The position numbers and the translations under genes were made by a program. A stretch of 16,314 bases of DNA from Candidatus Nitrosymbiomonas sp. (lineage in GTDB: Bacteria > Sysuimicrobiota > Sysuimicrobiia > Sysuimicrobiales > Humicultoraceae): NCBI GenBank assembly GCA_020724185.1, contig DYHL01000027.1, positions 1 to 16,314 on the forward strand, read 5' to 3'. The notes below the pieces were generated by a model, which saw only the letters and a list, made by a program, of their open reading frames with translations, was not told where the DNA came from and made no database searches. Positions 7,382 through 14,317 of this stretch are shown here, one piece after another (position 1 is the stretch's first letter; every line of letters starts with the position of its first letter).

Positions 7382-8944
7382 CTACCTTGTTGTCTTTCGG
7401 AAGTCGTAGGTGTCTATAGCGTAGAGCTGGCGGAACTCCCTGACGCTGCTCTGCGTCGCCGCGTACAACACCGGCGTGCCGAGGAAGACCATCATCGCGT
7501 CCTCGGTCATTGTCTTGAGAGTCTCGGAGTAGATCCACCGTCGCAGATCCGGGTTCTTGGCCCTCCGGCCGGTAAGGATCATGTCCGCCACTTTCTGATT
7601 CTCGTACTTGACATAGTTGGCGGCCGGGTCGCCGTACCCGGCCAGGCGGCCGTCCGGGTCGAGCTTCCCGGTGTGGCCTATTACCGTCAGGTCGAACTCC
7701 CCGCCCCGGAAGACGCGCGACAACCAGAATCCCCACTCAACCACACGTATGCGCGCGGTGATCCCCACACGCGCCAGCATCCCCTGGATGAGCAGCCCGG
7801 CGTCAATGTGCTGCTGGTAGGGCTGCGGCAGCGGGAGGTCCAGGGTCAGGCCGGCCCCGTAGCCCGCCTCCGCCAGCAGCCGGCGCGCCCGTTCGGGATC
7901 AAAGGGGTAGGGGTCTGGGACCTCCACATAGTAGGGGCTCGTCACGTCCATGAACACCGCCGATGGGACCGACTCGTCGCCGTAGGCGACTCGCAGCACA
8001 TGTCTGCGGTCTATCGCGTGCCAGAGCGCGCGCCTCACGCGCACGTCGCGCAGCGCTCCGCGGCTGTTGTTGATGGCGAGCACGACGATCAGGCTTGTGA
8101 CCTGCCGGATCACCCTGATGTTGGGGTGCGCCCGAACGCGAGGCAGATCCAGTGGGTCTATGATGTCCGCGGCGTCGAACTCGCCAGAGAGGAGGCCGGC
8201 GACCTTGATCGCCCGCTCCGGCACGAACCTGATCAGGACCTCGCGCATCCGCGGCTGCCCGCGGATGAAGTATCCACTGAAGCGTGCGAGGCGGATGAAC
8301 GAGTCGCGCTGCCACTCGGCGACCGTGAACGGGCCCGTGCCGACCGGCCGGATCGCGAAGTCGTGCCGGCGCGCGATCAGGTCCGCGGGGAGAATGGCGC
8401 CCCACCCGTGGGCCAGGTTGGCCAGGAACGGCGCGAACCGCTCGGCCAGCACGATGCGCACCGTGAGCGGGTCCACTACCTCGATGCTCCGGATCGCCCC
8501 GAAGTCGCCTCGCTTGGGCGACCGCGTCGCCGGGTCGAGGATGCGCTCCAGCGTCGCCTTGACGTCTCCGGCGTCCAGGATCTTGCCGTGGTGGAACCGG
8601 ACGCCGGCGCGCAGCCTGAAGGTCCAGATCAGCCCGTCGCTGGAGACCTTCCACGACTCGGCCAGCGCAGGGACGATCTTGCCCTCGTCGTCGGGCTCGA
8701 CCAGCGTGTCGTAGAGGCTCTTGTTCACCTGAAATGCCAGTGTCGCAGAAGTGGCCTGCGGGTCGAGGGTGTCGGGTCCGCCTGAAAGGGCGAACGTGAA
8801 CCGGTCCCGCTGAGGCTGCGCGACCGCGGGCACGGTTGAGATCGTGCCCGCGCCGGATAGCACTACGGCCAGGGTAATCAAGCACGCCATCACCTGGCCC
8901 AGGCGGCGCAGGGGCGTCCTGCCGTGCGGTGCGGGTTCCTTCAT
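7382..8944 (-). CDS. Extracytoplasmic solute-binding protein, family 5 (peptide/nickel class)
   Basis: A 520-residue SBP_bac_5 protein that would capture substrate outside the inner membrane and deliver it to the two permeases. Seen: a Sec signal peptide (basic n-region to about residue 15, hydrophobic core 17-31, likely cut after AVA at 40-42) with no convincing lipobox. Family blocks follow: DTLDPQATS near 58-66, LAESWKVSSDGLIWTFRLRAGVRF near 94-117, then a DAGDV block, VGTGPFTVAEW near 200-210, and a C-terminal lobe with PFDPERARRLLAEAGY. The absence of a lipid-anchor cysteine suggests a free periplasmic protein, hence a diderm cell. The start ATG 8944 has AAAGGAGAA at 8950-8958 and overlaps the TIM-barrel stop as ATGA. 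Ligand unknown: oligopeptides, opines, glycosides and nickel complexes all occur in this family. Confidence 0.93.
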   Translation of the reverse strand: MKEPAPHGRTPLRRLGQVMACLITLAVVLSGAGTISTVPAVAQPQRDRFTFALSGGPDTLDPQATSATLAFQVNKSLYDTLVEPDDEGKIVPALAESWKVSSDGLIWTFRLRAGVRFHHGKILDAGDVKATLERILDPATRSPKRGDFGAIRSIEVVDPLTVRIVLAERFAPFLANLAHGWGAILPADLIARRHDFAIRPVGTGPFTVAEWQRDSFIRLARFSGYFIRGQPRMREVLIRFVPERAIKVAGLLSGEFDAADIIDPLDLPRVRAHPNIRVIRQVTSLIVVLAINNSRGALRDVRVRRALWHAIDRRHVLRVAYGDESVPSAVFMDVTSPYYVEVPDPYPFDPERARRLLAEAGYGAGLTLDLPLPQPYQQHIDAGLLIQGMLARVGITARIRVVEWGFWLSRVFRGGEFDLTVIGHTGKLDPDGRLAGYGDPAANYVKYENQKVADMILTGRRAKNPDLRRWIYSETLKTMTEDAMMVFLGTPVLYAATQSSVREFRQLYAIDTYDFRKTTR

Positions 8945-9750
8945 GTCCGTTCTCCTTTCTTCAGGAGATCACCGGCTGCGGGCCTGCGCAGTGATGCCCG
9001 GCACGCGTCCATGCTGTTGTGCTCGAAGACCACGGCACGGACCGAGTCCGGCAGGTCGCGGGCCAGGTCAACGATCCGGGAGATCTCGCCGTCGCCCCAG
9101 GCCAGGTGGTCGTCGCGCCAACCGCTGTTGTCGTTGACGTGGACGTGCACGACGTCGGGGTCGCGCAGCAGCGCGTCCAGCACCTGCCGCCCGGCCAGGT
9201 AGGCGTGGCCCAGGTCCAGACAAAGCCGCAATGACGGATGTCCCACGCTCTCGAATATACGCCGCAACTCCTCGTAGGAGGTGCCGTATATGAACCTGTG
9301 ACCCACTTTTGGGGCGCCCTTGGCCATGGCGACGTCGGGCATGTTCTCCAGGTAGACCTCCACGCCCGAGGCAGCGGCGGCCTCGGCGCAACGGTAGAGC
9401 GACTCGATCGCATACGGCAGGCCCCGCTCGCGGGGGAAGACCTCATCGAAGGGAGGGATGCCCGGGTGCACGACCACGCCGGATGCGCCCAGCCGCGCCG
9501 CCTCGCGGATAACGCCCAGCACCTGCGCCACCGACTCATTGCGGATGCCGGGGTTGGTGCTGGCGATGTTGATGCCCAGAATGGGCACGTGCAGACTGAG
9601 CAGCGGCCCGTTGCTCCACGGGACAGGCGCAGGCCACGCGTGGGGCGGCTCGCACATTACCTCGACGCCCACGCCGAGCCCGAGCAGGTCGCCCTCGACC
9701 TCCGAAAGGGGCTGCCGGATTACGGCGAAGCTAGAGACCCCGACCTTCAC
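8941..9750 (-). CDS. Sugar phosphate isomerase/epimerase-like TIM-barrel protein
   Basis: A 269-residue member of the xylose isomerase-like / AP endonuclease family 2 superfamily, single-domain TIM barrels that bind divalent metal and typically isomerise, epimerise or dehydrate sugars and related keto compounds. Seen: metal-ligand candidates E135 (YLENMPD), D179 and H182 (LCLDLGHA), H204 (HVHVND), E243 (VVFEHNS), plus H54 and H95 on early strands, and DDHLAWGDGEI at 213-223, resembling the DxHxxxGxGxID block of the family. The start is GTG at 9750, preceded by AAAGGAG on the minus strand (about 9 bases upstream). The stop overlaps the binding-protein start, so this gene is translationally tied to the importer, suggesting it acts on the imported compound. 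Exact reaction not recognisable; an endonuclease IV role is unlikely given the sugar-isomerase pattern. Confidence 0.85.
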   Translation of the reverse strand: MKVGVSSFAVIRQPLSEVEGDLLGLGVGVEVMCEPPHAWPAPVPWSNGPLLSLHVPILGINIASTNPGIRNESVAQVLGVIREAARLGASGVVVHPGIPPFDEVFPRERGLPYAIESLYRCAEAAAASGVEVYLENMPDVAMAKGAPKVGHRFIYGTSYEELRRIFESVGHPSLRLCLDLGHAYLAGRQVLDALLRDPDVVHVHVNDNSGWRDDHLAWGDGEISRIVDLARDLPDSVRAVVFEHNSMDACRASLRRPAAGDLLKKGERT

Positions 9751-9771
9751 GAGCGGACGCTCCTTTCCCGC

Positions 9772-10485
9772 TCATCGCTTGCCCACAGGCATGATGTATA
9801 GCGGGTGCTCGCCCTCTGGTATCCCCACGATTCTTCGGATCCGCTCATCGTCAAACGCCCCGACCACGACCGTGCCCATGCCAAGCGAGACCGCCTGCAG
9901 GTACACGTTCTGGGCCGCGTGTCCGACCTCCATGTGCACGTACCGTATGCCCCGCTCTCCGTACCGCCTGGTCGTGCGCTCGTATACCGCAGAGAAGACC
10001 AGGGAGGCGGCGCCCTGCTCGACGCAGGACTGCCCCAGCGCGGCGGCCGCCAGGTCCTTCCGCACGTCGCCCTCCCTGATCCTGGTGATCTCGTGGTCCA
10101 AGGGGCTGTACTTGTAGACGCCCTTCGGCAGCCCTGCGACGTTCCCGCTGACGAGATAGAGCTCGAGCGGATAGGTGGCGCCCGCGGAGGGCGCCGTCCT
10201 GCGCGAATCCCGGGGCTCGGTGATCCCCTGCGCGGCCCAGAGGAGCTGCGAGATTTCGGGAACTGACAGTGGCGCGTCCCGGTACTCCCTGATCGACCTC
10301 CTGCGCTGCAGCGCCCGCTCGACCGAAGTGTCGCCGTCCGTGCGCGGCGCGGGCAGCTTCACCCGCTCACCGGAGGGCCCGGTAGCTCCCGACTCATCCT
10401 GCCAAGGGTTCAACGCCATCAACCACACTCCCAGCCCCAGGATTGCCACCGCGGTGGCGAAGGTGAAGACGCGAGACCTACTCAT
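9772..10485 (-). CDS. Membrane-anchored SagB/ThcOx-type nitroreductase-family flavoprotein
   Basis: A 237-residue FMN-dependent nitroreductase-fold protein of the SagB/ThcOx branch. Some members oxidise azolines to azoles in peptide natural products, but many standalone members have no known substrate. Seen: an N-terminal membrane segment at about residues 7-26 (signal anchor or uncleaved signal); a linker to about 50; the FMN-phosphate motif RRRSIREYRDAPLS at 61-74; PSAGATYPLELYLV at 99-112, a SagB hallmark; and GHAAQNVYLQAVSLGMGTVVVGAF at 188-211. The fold would sit outside the membrane if the anchor has usual topology. I chose ATG 10485 because GGGGAG lies 8 bases upstream; a TTG at 10506 is in frame. 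The TIM-barrel gene starts 21 bp downstream. No YcaO cyclodehydratase or precursor-peptide gene was found nearby, so an azole-forming role is not supported. Confidence 0.88.
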   Translation of the reverse strand: MSRSRVFTFATAVAILGLGVWLMALNPWQDESGATGPSGERVKLPAPRTDGDTSVERALQRRRSIREYRDAPLSVPEISQLLWAAQGITEPRDSRRTAPSAGATYPLELYLVSGNVAGLPKGVYKYSPLDHEITRIREGDVRKDLAAAALGQSCVEQGAASLVFSAVYERTTRRYGERGIRYVHMEVGHAAQNVYLQAVSLGMGTVVVGAFDDERIRRIVGIPEGEHPLYIMPVGKR

Positions 10486-10581
10486 GGGTCCATCTCCCCG
10501 CCTCAAGGAGTTCTCGCCGGCGCGCCGAGGTTCCTTCGGTGCACGGGAGAAGGCAGCCTGGCGTGACCCCTTCGGTTCGCT
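10486..10581. other. 96-bp gap between the nitroreductase and YeiH genes
   Basis: This is the largest gap on the minus strand. It carries the nitroreductase ribosome-binding site and a weak stem around CCGA/TCGG near 10528-10542 with no T-run. I could not pick a convincing -35/-10 pair for the minus strand. The nitroreductase operon may have its own GC-rich promoter here or be read through from the YeiH gene. Confidence 0.4.
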
Positions 10582-11565
10582 CTAGCCGATGAGGCGCCGG
10601 ATCAGCCCCAGGCTGATCGCTGCGATCAGCACCGAGGCGAAGAGGCCGATGTAGAAAGGCCGGAGGCCGATCTCGCGCATCCGCCGCAGGTCCGCGCCCA
10701 GGCCCACGGCTGCCATCACCATGACCACGAGGAATTTCGCCAACAGGCCAGTTACCCGCGCGGTCTCCGGGCCAAACAGCCCCAGGGTGTTCAGTCCCGC
10801 CGCCAGCACGAACCACAGAACGAACCACGGGAAGATCCCAACGACGCTTACGCGGCGGTAGCTGTGCGCGATGATGCCGAAAGCCAGCGCGAGGGGGACC
10901 AGCATCAGGGTGCGCGTGAGCTTGACGACCATGGCCGCCCTGCCAGCGGGCTCGCTGAAGGCCAGCGAGGCGGCCATCACCGATGAGGTATCGTGGATCG
11001 CCGCGCCTGCCCAGATCCCGAAGGTGACGTTCGGAAGTGCCAGGAGATGTCCCAGCAGCGGGTAGACGACAACCGCCACCATGTTGAACAGGAAGATCGT
11101 GGTCACCGCAAAGGCGATCTCCTCCTGTTTGGCCTCGATGATTGGCCCGACGGTCAGGACGGCGGTGGCACCGCAGATGGCCGTGCCCGCGCCGATCAGT
11201 CTCACCAGTCCAGGAGGCGCCTGAACCCACTTGCCGAAGAGGCCGGTGAGTCCCAGCGCGAGGACGACGGTGACGCAGATGACAAGGAAAGAGGCGCTGC
11301 CCAGCGAGACGACCTCGGCAAAGCTCAGCGTGGTGCCAAAGAGGATGATCGCCAGCCGCAGCAGCCGGCTGAGCGTGAACTCCACCCCAGGGGCAAGCGC
11401 CGCGGGTGTCCCGATGGTGTTGCGGATGAGGGCGCCGGCGAAGAGTGCGATCGCCGACGCCCCGACCAGCGGCACGAACCCGCCGACGAACCATGCGGCG
11501 GCTCCCATCAGCACGAGGGCGACAACCCCAGGAGCCAGCATGCTCTCGACTTCGCCCCACTCCAC
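10582..11565 (-). CDS. YeiH/YadS-family membrane protein (putative sulfate exporter family)
   Basis: A 327-residue polytopic inner-membrane protein of the UPF0324/YeiH family, annotated as putative sulfate exporters on thin evidence. About ten hydrophobic segments are visible (for example 12-48, 68-110, 123-141, 150-172, 212-234, 242-263, 272-290, 303-324). Family blocks are GAGTAICGATAV at 125-136, between helices, and GAAIHDTSSVMAAS at 187-200 with a conserved intramembrane His. The start is GTG at 11565, preceded by AGGAGG at 11570-11575 on the minus strand; an in-frame ATG lies eight codons further in (11541). It is divergent from glcD across only 71 bp and lies 96 bp upstream of the nitroreductase operon on the same strand. 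The transported ion is unknown; sulfite/sulfate export is a proposal for the family, not shown by this sequence. Confidence 0.9.
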   Translation of the reverse strand: MEWGEVESMLAPGVVALVLMGAAAWFVGGFVPLVGASAIALFAGALIRNTIGTPAALAPGVEFTLSRLLRLAIILFGTTLSFAEVVSLGSASFLVICVTVVLALGLTGLFGKWVQAPPGLVRLIGAGTAICGATAVLTVGPIIEAKQEEIAFAVTTIFLFNMVAVVVYPLLGHLLALPNVTFGIWAGAAIHDTSSVMAASLAFSEPAGRAAMVVKLTRTLMLVPLALAFGIIAHSYRRVSVVGIFPWFVLWFVLAAGLNTLGLFGPETARVTGLLAKFLVVMVMAAVGLGADLRRMREIGLRPFYIGLFASVLIAAISLGLIRRLIG

Positions 11566-11624
11566 CTGGCCTCCTGGCCGACTCCCTAGGTTCCTCTACG
11601 GATGCGCCCCACAGGCCCAGCGGC

Positions 11625-11637
11625 TATAATCGGGCCA
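11625..11637 (+). promoter_or_regulatory. -10 box of a probable leaderless glcD promoter
   Basis: A perfect TATAAT at 11625-11630 stands in otherwise GC-rich DNA, and the glcD ATG begins at 11637, only six bases after it. With the usual 6-8 nt between a -10 box and the start point, transcription would begin at or next to the A of ATG. There is no Shine-Dalgarno-like sequence before this ATG (the preceding bases are CGGGCC), unlike galT, the aminotransferase, lutC, glcF or the minus-strand genes. No good TTGACA-like box is found 16-18 bp upstream, which is also common for TANNNT-only leaderless promoters. Leaderless initiation is inferred, not shown. Confidence 0.55.
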
Positions 11638-13076
11638 TGACGCTTGCCCCGCTGATCCGACGGCTGCAGGCGATCGTGGGCAACGCCTACGCTCTGCACC
11701 GTCCGGAAGACCTCATCGTCTACGAGCAGGATGCCTTGATGGTAAGCCGGCACAAGCCGGACCTGGTGGTGCTCCCGGACACGACCCAACAGGTCTCCGA
11801 GGTGGTGCGGGCGGTGCGCGAGTTGGGGCTTCCGATAGTCCCCCGGGGTGCAGGCACCGGGCTTGCCGGCGGCGCAATTCCGGAACGCGGCGGTGTGGTT
11901 GTGGCGCTGACGCGCATGACGCGCGTCCACGACATAGACCCGATAAGCAAAACGGCGGTCGTGGAAGCCGGCCTGGTCAACGCCGACCTGACCGCCATGC
12001 TCGAACCCTACGGGCTCTTCTTCGCGCCCGACCCAGGCAGCCAGGTGGCCGCGACGATAGGCGGCAACGTGGCCAACAACGCCGGCGGTCCACACTGCCT
12101 GGCGTACGGCGTGACCAGCAACCACGTGCTCGGCCTGGAGGTCGTGCTGGCCGACGGGACCGTCACCTGGGTGGGGAGCCGCGCTTTGGATGAGCCCGGT
12201 TACGACCTGACGGGCATCCTGGTTGGCTCGGAGGGCACGTTTGGCATTGTGACAAAGGCCATCGTTCGCCTGCTGGCGCGACGCGAGGCGGTGCGGACGC
12301 TGCTGGCGATATACGACACCATGGATGCCGCCTGCGAGGCGGCGTCGGCGGTAATCGCATCCGGTATTGTCCCCGAGGCGCTGGAGATCATTGACGGGAT
12401 GTCCATGCGGGCGGTCAACAAGACGCTGCAGGCGGGCTTCCCCGAGGACGCCGAAGCAGCTTTGCTCATCGAGGTCGAGGGGCTCGCTGAGTCGGTTCCG
12501 GTGCTCATCGAGCGAATCGAGGCGATCTGCCACAGGCAGGGCGCCCGCCGCATCCAGACCGCGGCCACCGCCCAGGACCGCATGGGCCTCTGGAAGGGCC
12601 GCAAGCACGCATACGGCGCGCTTGGGAAACTCGCGCGGAGGGCGATCATGCTCGATGTGTGCGCCCCGCGCTCGCACCTGGCCAGGATAATGCGTCAGAT
12701 AACCGAGGCCGGTACCCGCCTGAACATCCAGGTAGCCAACTTCTTCCACGCCGGGGACGGCAACCTTCACCCCAACCTGCTGTTCGAGTTCGACGACAAC
12801 TCCCCGGAGTATGCGCGGGTCGTTGCCACCACCGAGGACATCATGTGGGCGTGCATCGCGGTCGGCGGCACGATCACCGGTGAGCACGGGTTGGGGATGG
12901 AGAAGCGGGAGTACCTGGGCTGGATGAACTCGGACGCCGACATCGCCGCGATGAAGCGCGTCAGGGATGCCTTCGATCCGGACGGGGCGATGAACCCCGA
13001 CAAGGTGTTTCCCACCGGCCGTCCGGTGCACGGTACGATCCCATCTGTCAGGGCGGCAGGAGGGGCGGACCGGTGA
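11637..13076 (+). CDS. glcD: Glycolate oxidase FAD subunit (GlcD)
   Basis: A 479-residue FAD-linked oxidase of normal GlcD length. It is the catalytic subunit that oxidises glycolate (or D-lactate in close relatives) to glyoxylate. Seen: a PCMH-type FAD-binding domain at about 40-215 with PRGAGTGLAGGAIP at 69-82, IGGNVANNAGGPHCLAYG at 141-158 and GSEGTFGIVTKA at 197-208; then the C-terminal oxidase domain with WKGRKHAYGAL at 319-329, NFFHAGDGNLHPN at 368-380 (H371, H378), GEHGLGMEKREYL at 415-427 and FDPDGAMNPDKVFP at 446-459. The frame is open upstream to 11445, but homology begins at ATG 11637 and the upstream part covers the divergent YeiH start. Its stop overlaps the glcF GTG (GTGA 13073-13076). 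GlcF and GlcE partners next door favour glycolate oxidase over a lone D-lactate dehydrogenase. Confidence 0.94.
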   Translation: MTLAPLIRRLQAIVGNAYALHRPEDLIVYEQDALMVSRHKPDLVVLPDTTQQVSEVVRAVRELGLPIVPRGAGTGLAGGAIPERGGVVVALTRMTRVHDIDPISKTAVVEAGLVNADLTAMLEPYGLFFAPDPGSQVAATIGGNVANNAGGPHCLAYGVTSNHVLGLEVVLADGTVTWVGSRALDEPGYDLTGILVGSEGTFGIVTKAIVRLLARREAVRTLLAIYDTMDAACEAASAVIASGIVPEALEIIDGMSMRAVNKTLQAGFPEDAEAALLIEVEGLAESVPVLIERIEAICHRQGARRIQTAATAQDRMGLWKGRKHAYGALGKLARRAIMLDVCAPRSHLARIMRQITEAGTRLNIQVANFFHAGDGNLHPNLLFEFDDNSPEYARVVATTEDIMWACIAVGGTITGEHGLGMEKREYLGWMNSDADIAAMKRVRDAFDPDGAMNPDKVFPTGRPVHGTIPSVRAAGGADR

Positions 13077-14317
13077 TCCGGACGATGCCGGTCATCCCTG
13101 AGGTTGAGACCTGCATCCACTGCGGGCTCTGCCTCAATCAGTGTCCCACCTACCGCCTGACGCACCTGGAGACCGCCTCGCCGCGCGGACGGATCTACCT
13201 GATCGAGGCCGCCTCGCACGGCCGGCTCGACGTGACTTCGGGCGTGGCCGACCACCTGTACCTGTGCCTGGCGTGTCGCGCGTGCGAAACCGCGTGCCCT
13301 TCGGGCGTGCAGTACGGGCGGGTGGCAGAGGCCGCGCGCGATGTCCTGGGCCCGCCGGGGCGCCCGTTTCAGCGTGCCATGGTGCGCTTTGCACTGCGGC
13401 ACCTTATGCCGCACCCAGGCCGTCTGCGATCCGTGGCGGCGGTGATCCGGTTCTACCAGCGCAGCGGTCTGGCCGCCCTGGCCCTGCGACTCCTGCCCCG
13501 GCGCCTGCGCCGGCCCGCCGCGCTGCTGCCCGAGGCGTCCACGCGCTTCTACACGCCCGAGGCCGAGGTTCTGCCCGCGATCGGCGAGCCGCGCGCGCGC
13601 GTGGCGTTTCTCACGGGCTGCGCGATGAGCCTGTTCTTTGCCGAGATCAACGAGGCGACGCTGCGCTTGTTGCGGCGGAACGGGTGCGAAGTTGTGCTCC
13701 CGCAGAACCAGGCGTGCTGCGGCGCATTGAACATCCACAACGGCGAGGTCGCCAGTGCCCGGGCGATGGCCCGGCGGAACGTGGACGCTTTCCCGGTCGA
13801 CGTGGACGCGATCCTCACGAACGCCGCGGGCTGCGGCGCCGCGATGAAGGAGTACGGGCACCTTCTAGGCGACGACCCGGACTACCGGGAGAGGGCCGAA
13901 CGCTTCAGCACGCTGGTGCGGGATACGGGCGAGTTCCTGGCCGCGCTGGGTCTGCGCAACTCCCCCAAGGCCACCGATCGGGTGGTAACCTACCAGGATC
14001 CCTGCCACCTGGCCCACGGGCAGGGAGTGCGCGCGCAGCCCCGGGCGCTGCTGGCCGCCCTCCCCGGCACCACGCTCCGGGAGATGGTCGCGTCCGACCG
14101 CTGCTGCGGCAGCGCAGGCATCTACAACTTCCTTCAACCCGAGACCTCCGATGCGCTGCTGGCGGAGAAGATGGAGGCGATCCGCGCCACCGGCGCGTCG
14201 GTGGTCGTCGCGCCCAACCCCGGCTGCATGATGCAGCTTCGCTACGGCGTCCGTCGGTTTGGCGTGCCGGTGCGCGTGGCGCACCTGATGGACTTACTGG
14301 ACGAGGCAGGCGCATGA
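13073..14317 (+). CDS. glcF: Glycolate oxidase iron-sulfur subunit (GlcF)
   Basis: A 414-residue GlcF homologue (E. coli about 407) that passes electrons from GlcD/GlcE towards the respiratory chain. Seen: two ferredoxin-type clusters, C14-C17-C20-C24 (CIHCGLCLNQCP) and C65-C68-C71-C75 (CLACRACETACP); then two CCG domains, the first with C183 (TGCAMS), C215-C216 (ACCGAL) and C254, the second with C311 (DPCHLAHGQ), C344-C345 (RCCGSAG) and C385 (NPGCMMQL). The GTG start at 13073 overlaps the glcD stop and has AGGAGG at 13058-13063, nine bases upstream; an ATG at 13085 is a possible alternative. Its stop overlaps glcE as ATGA (14314-14317). The domain plan is LutB's ferredoxin module fused to a LutA-like pair of CCG domains, so the window encodes two related electron-transfer modules. 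Confidence 0.94.
   Translation: MIRTMPVIPEVETCIHCGLCLNQCPTYRLTHLETASPRGRIYLIEAASHGRLDVTSGVADHLYLCLACRACETACPSGVQYGRVAEAARDVLGPPGRPFQRAMVRFALRHLMPHPGRLRSVAAVIRFYQRSGLAALALRLLPRRLRRPAALLPEASTRFYTPEAEVLPAIGEPRARVAFLTGCAMSLFFAEINEATLRLLRRNGCEVVLPQNQACCGALNIHNGEVASARAMARRNVDAFPVDVDAILTNAAGCGAAMKEYGHLLGDDPDYRERAERFSTLVRDTGEFLAALGLRNSPKATDRVVTYQDPCHLAHGQGVRAQPRALLAALPGTTLREMVASDRCCGSAGIYNFLQPETSDALLAEKMEAIRATGASVVVAPNPGCMMQLRYGVRRFGVPVRVAHLMDLLDEAGA

Noticed and set aside
7169..8785. 538-codon plus-strand frame antisense to the binding-protein gene
   Set aside because: No homology and low-complexity charged composition; the minus strand encodes a complete family-5 binding protein with signal peptide.
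7436..9742. CRISPR, tRNA or insertion-sequence remnants anywhere in the minus-strand block
   Set aside because: No spaced direct repeats, cloverleaf-like segments or transposase motifs were seen; the block is continuous coding sequence.
9772..10485. Thiazole/oxazole-modified peptide (RiPP) cluster, prompted by the SagB-like protein
   Set aside because: No YcaO/SagD, SagC or precursor-peptide gene is visible nearby, and standalone SagB-like proteins are common.
10478..11560. 360-codon minus-strand frame overlapping the YeiH gene
   Set aside because: Composition is Gly/Arg-rich and featureless, while the other frame encodes a clear polytopic membrane protein with family motifs and a ribosome-binding site.
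11586..13031. 481-codon antisense frame to glcD
   Set aside because: A shadow of glcD caused by high third-position G+C; the protein is His/Arg/Val-rich with no recognisable domain.
13141..14313. Long open frame (about 391 codons) upstream of and in frame with glcE, lying over glcF
   Set aside because: It is a stop-free shadow of GC-rich glcF in another frame, its protein is a low-complexity Arg/Pro/Ala/Gly mix without homology, and glcF itself carries all the expected cysteine motifs.
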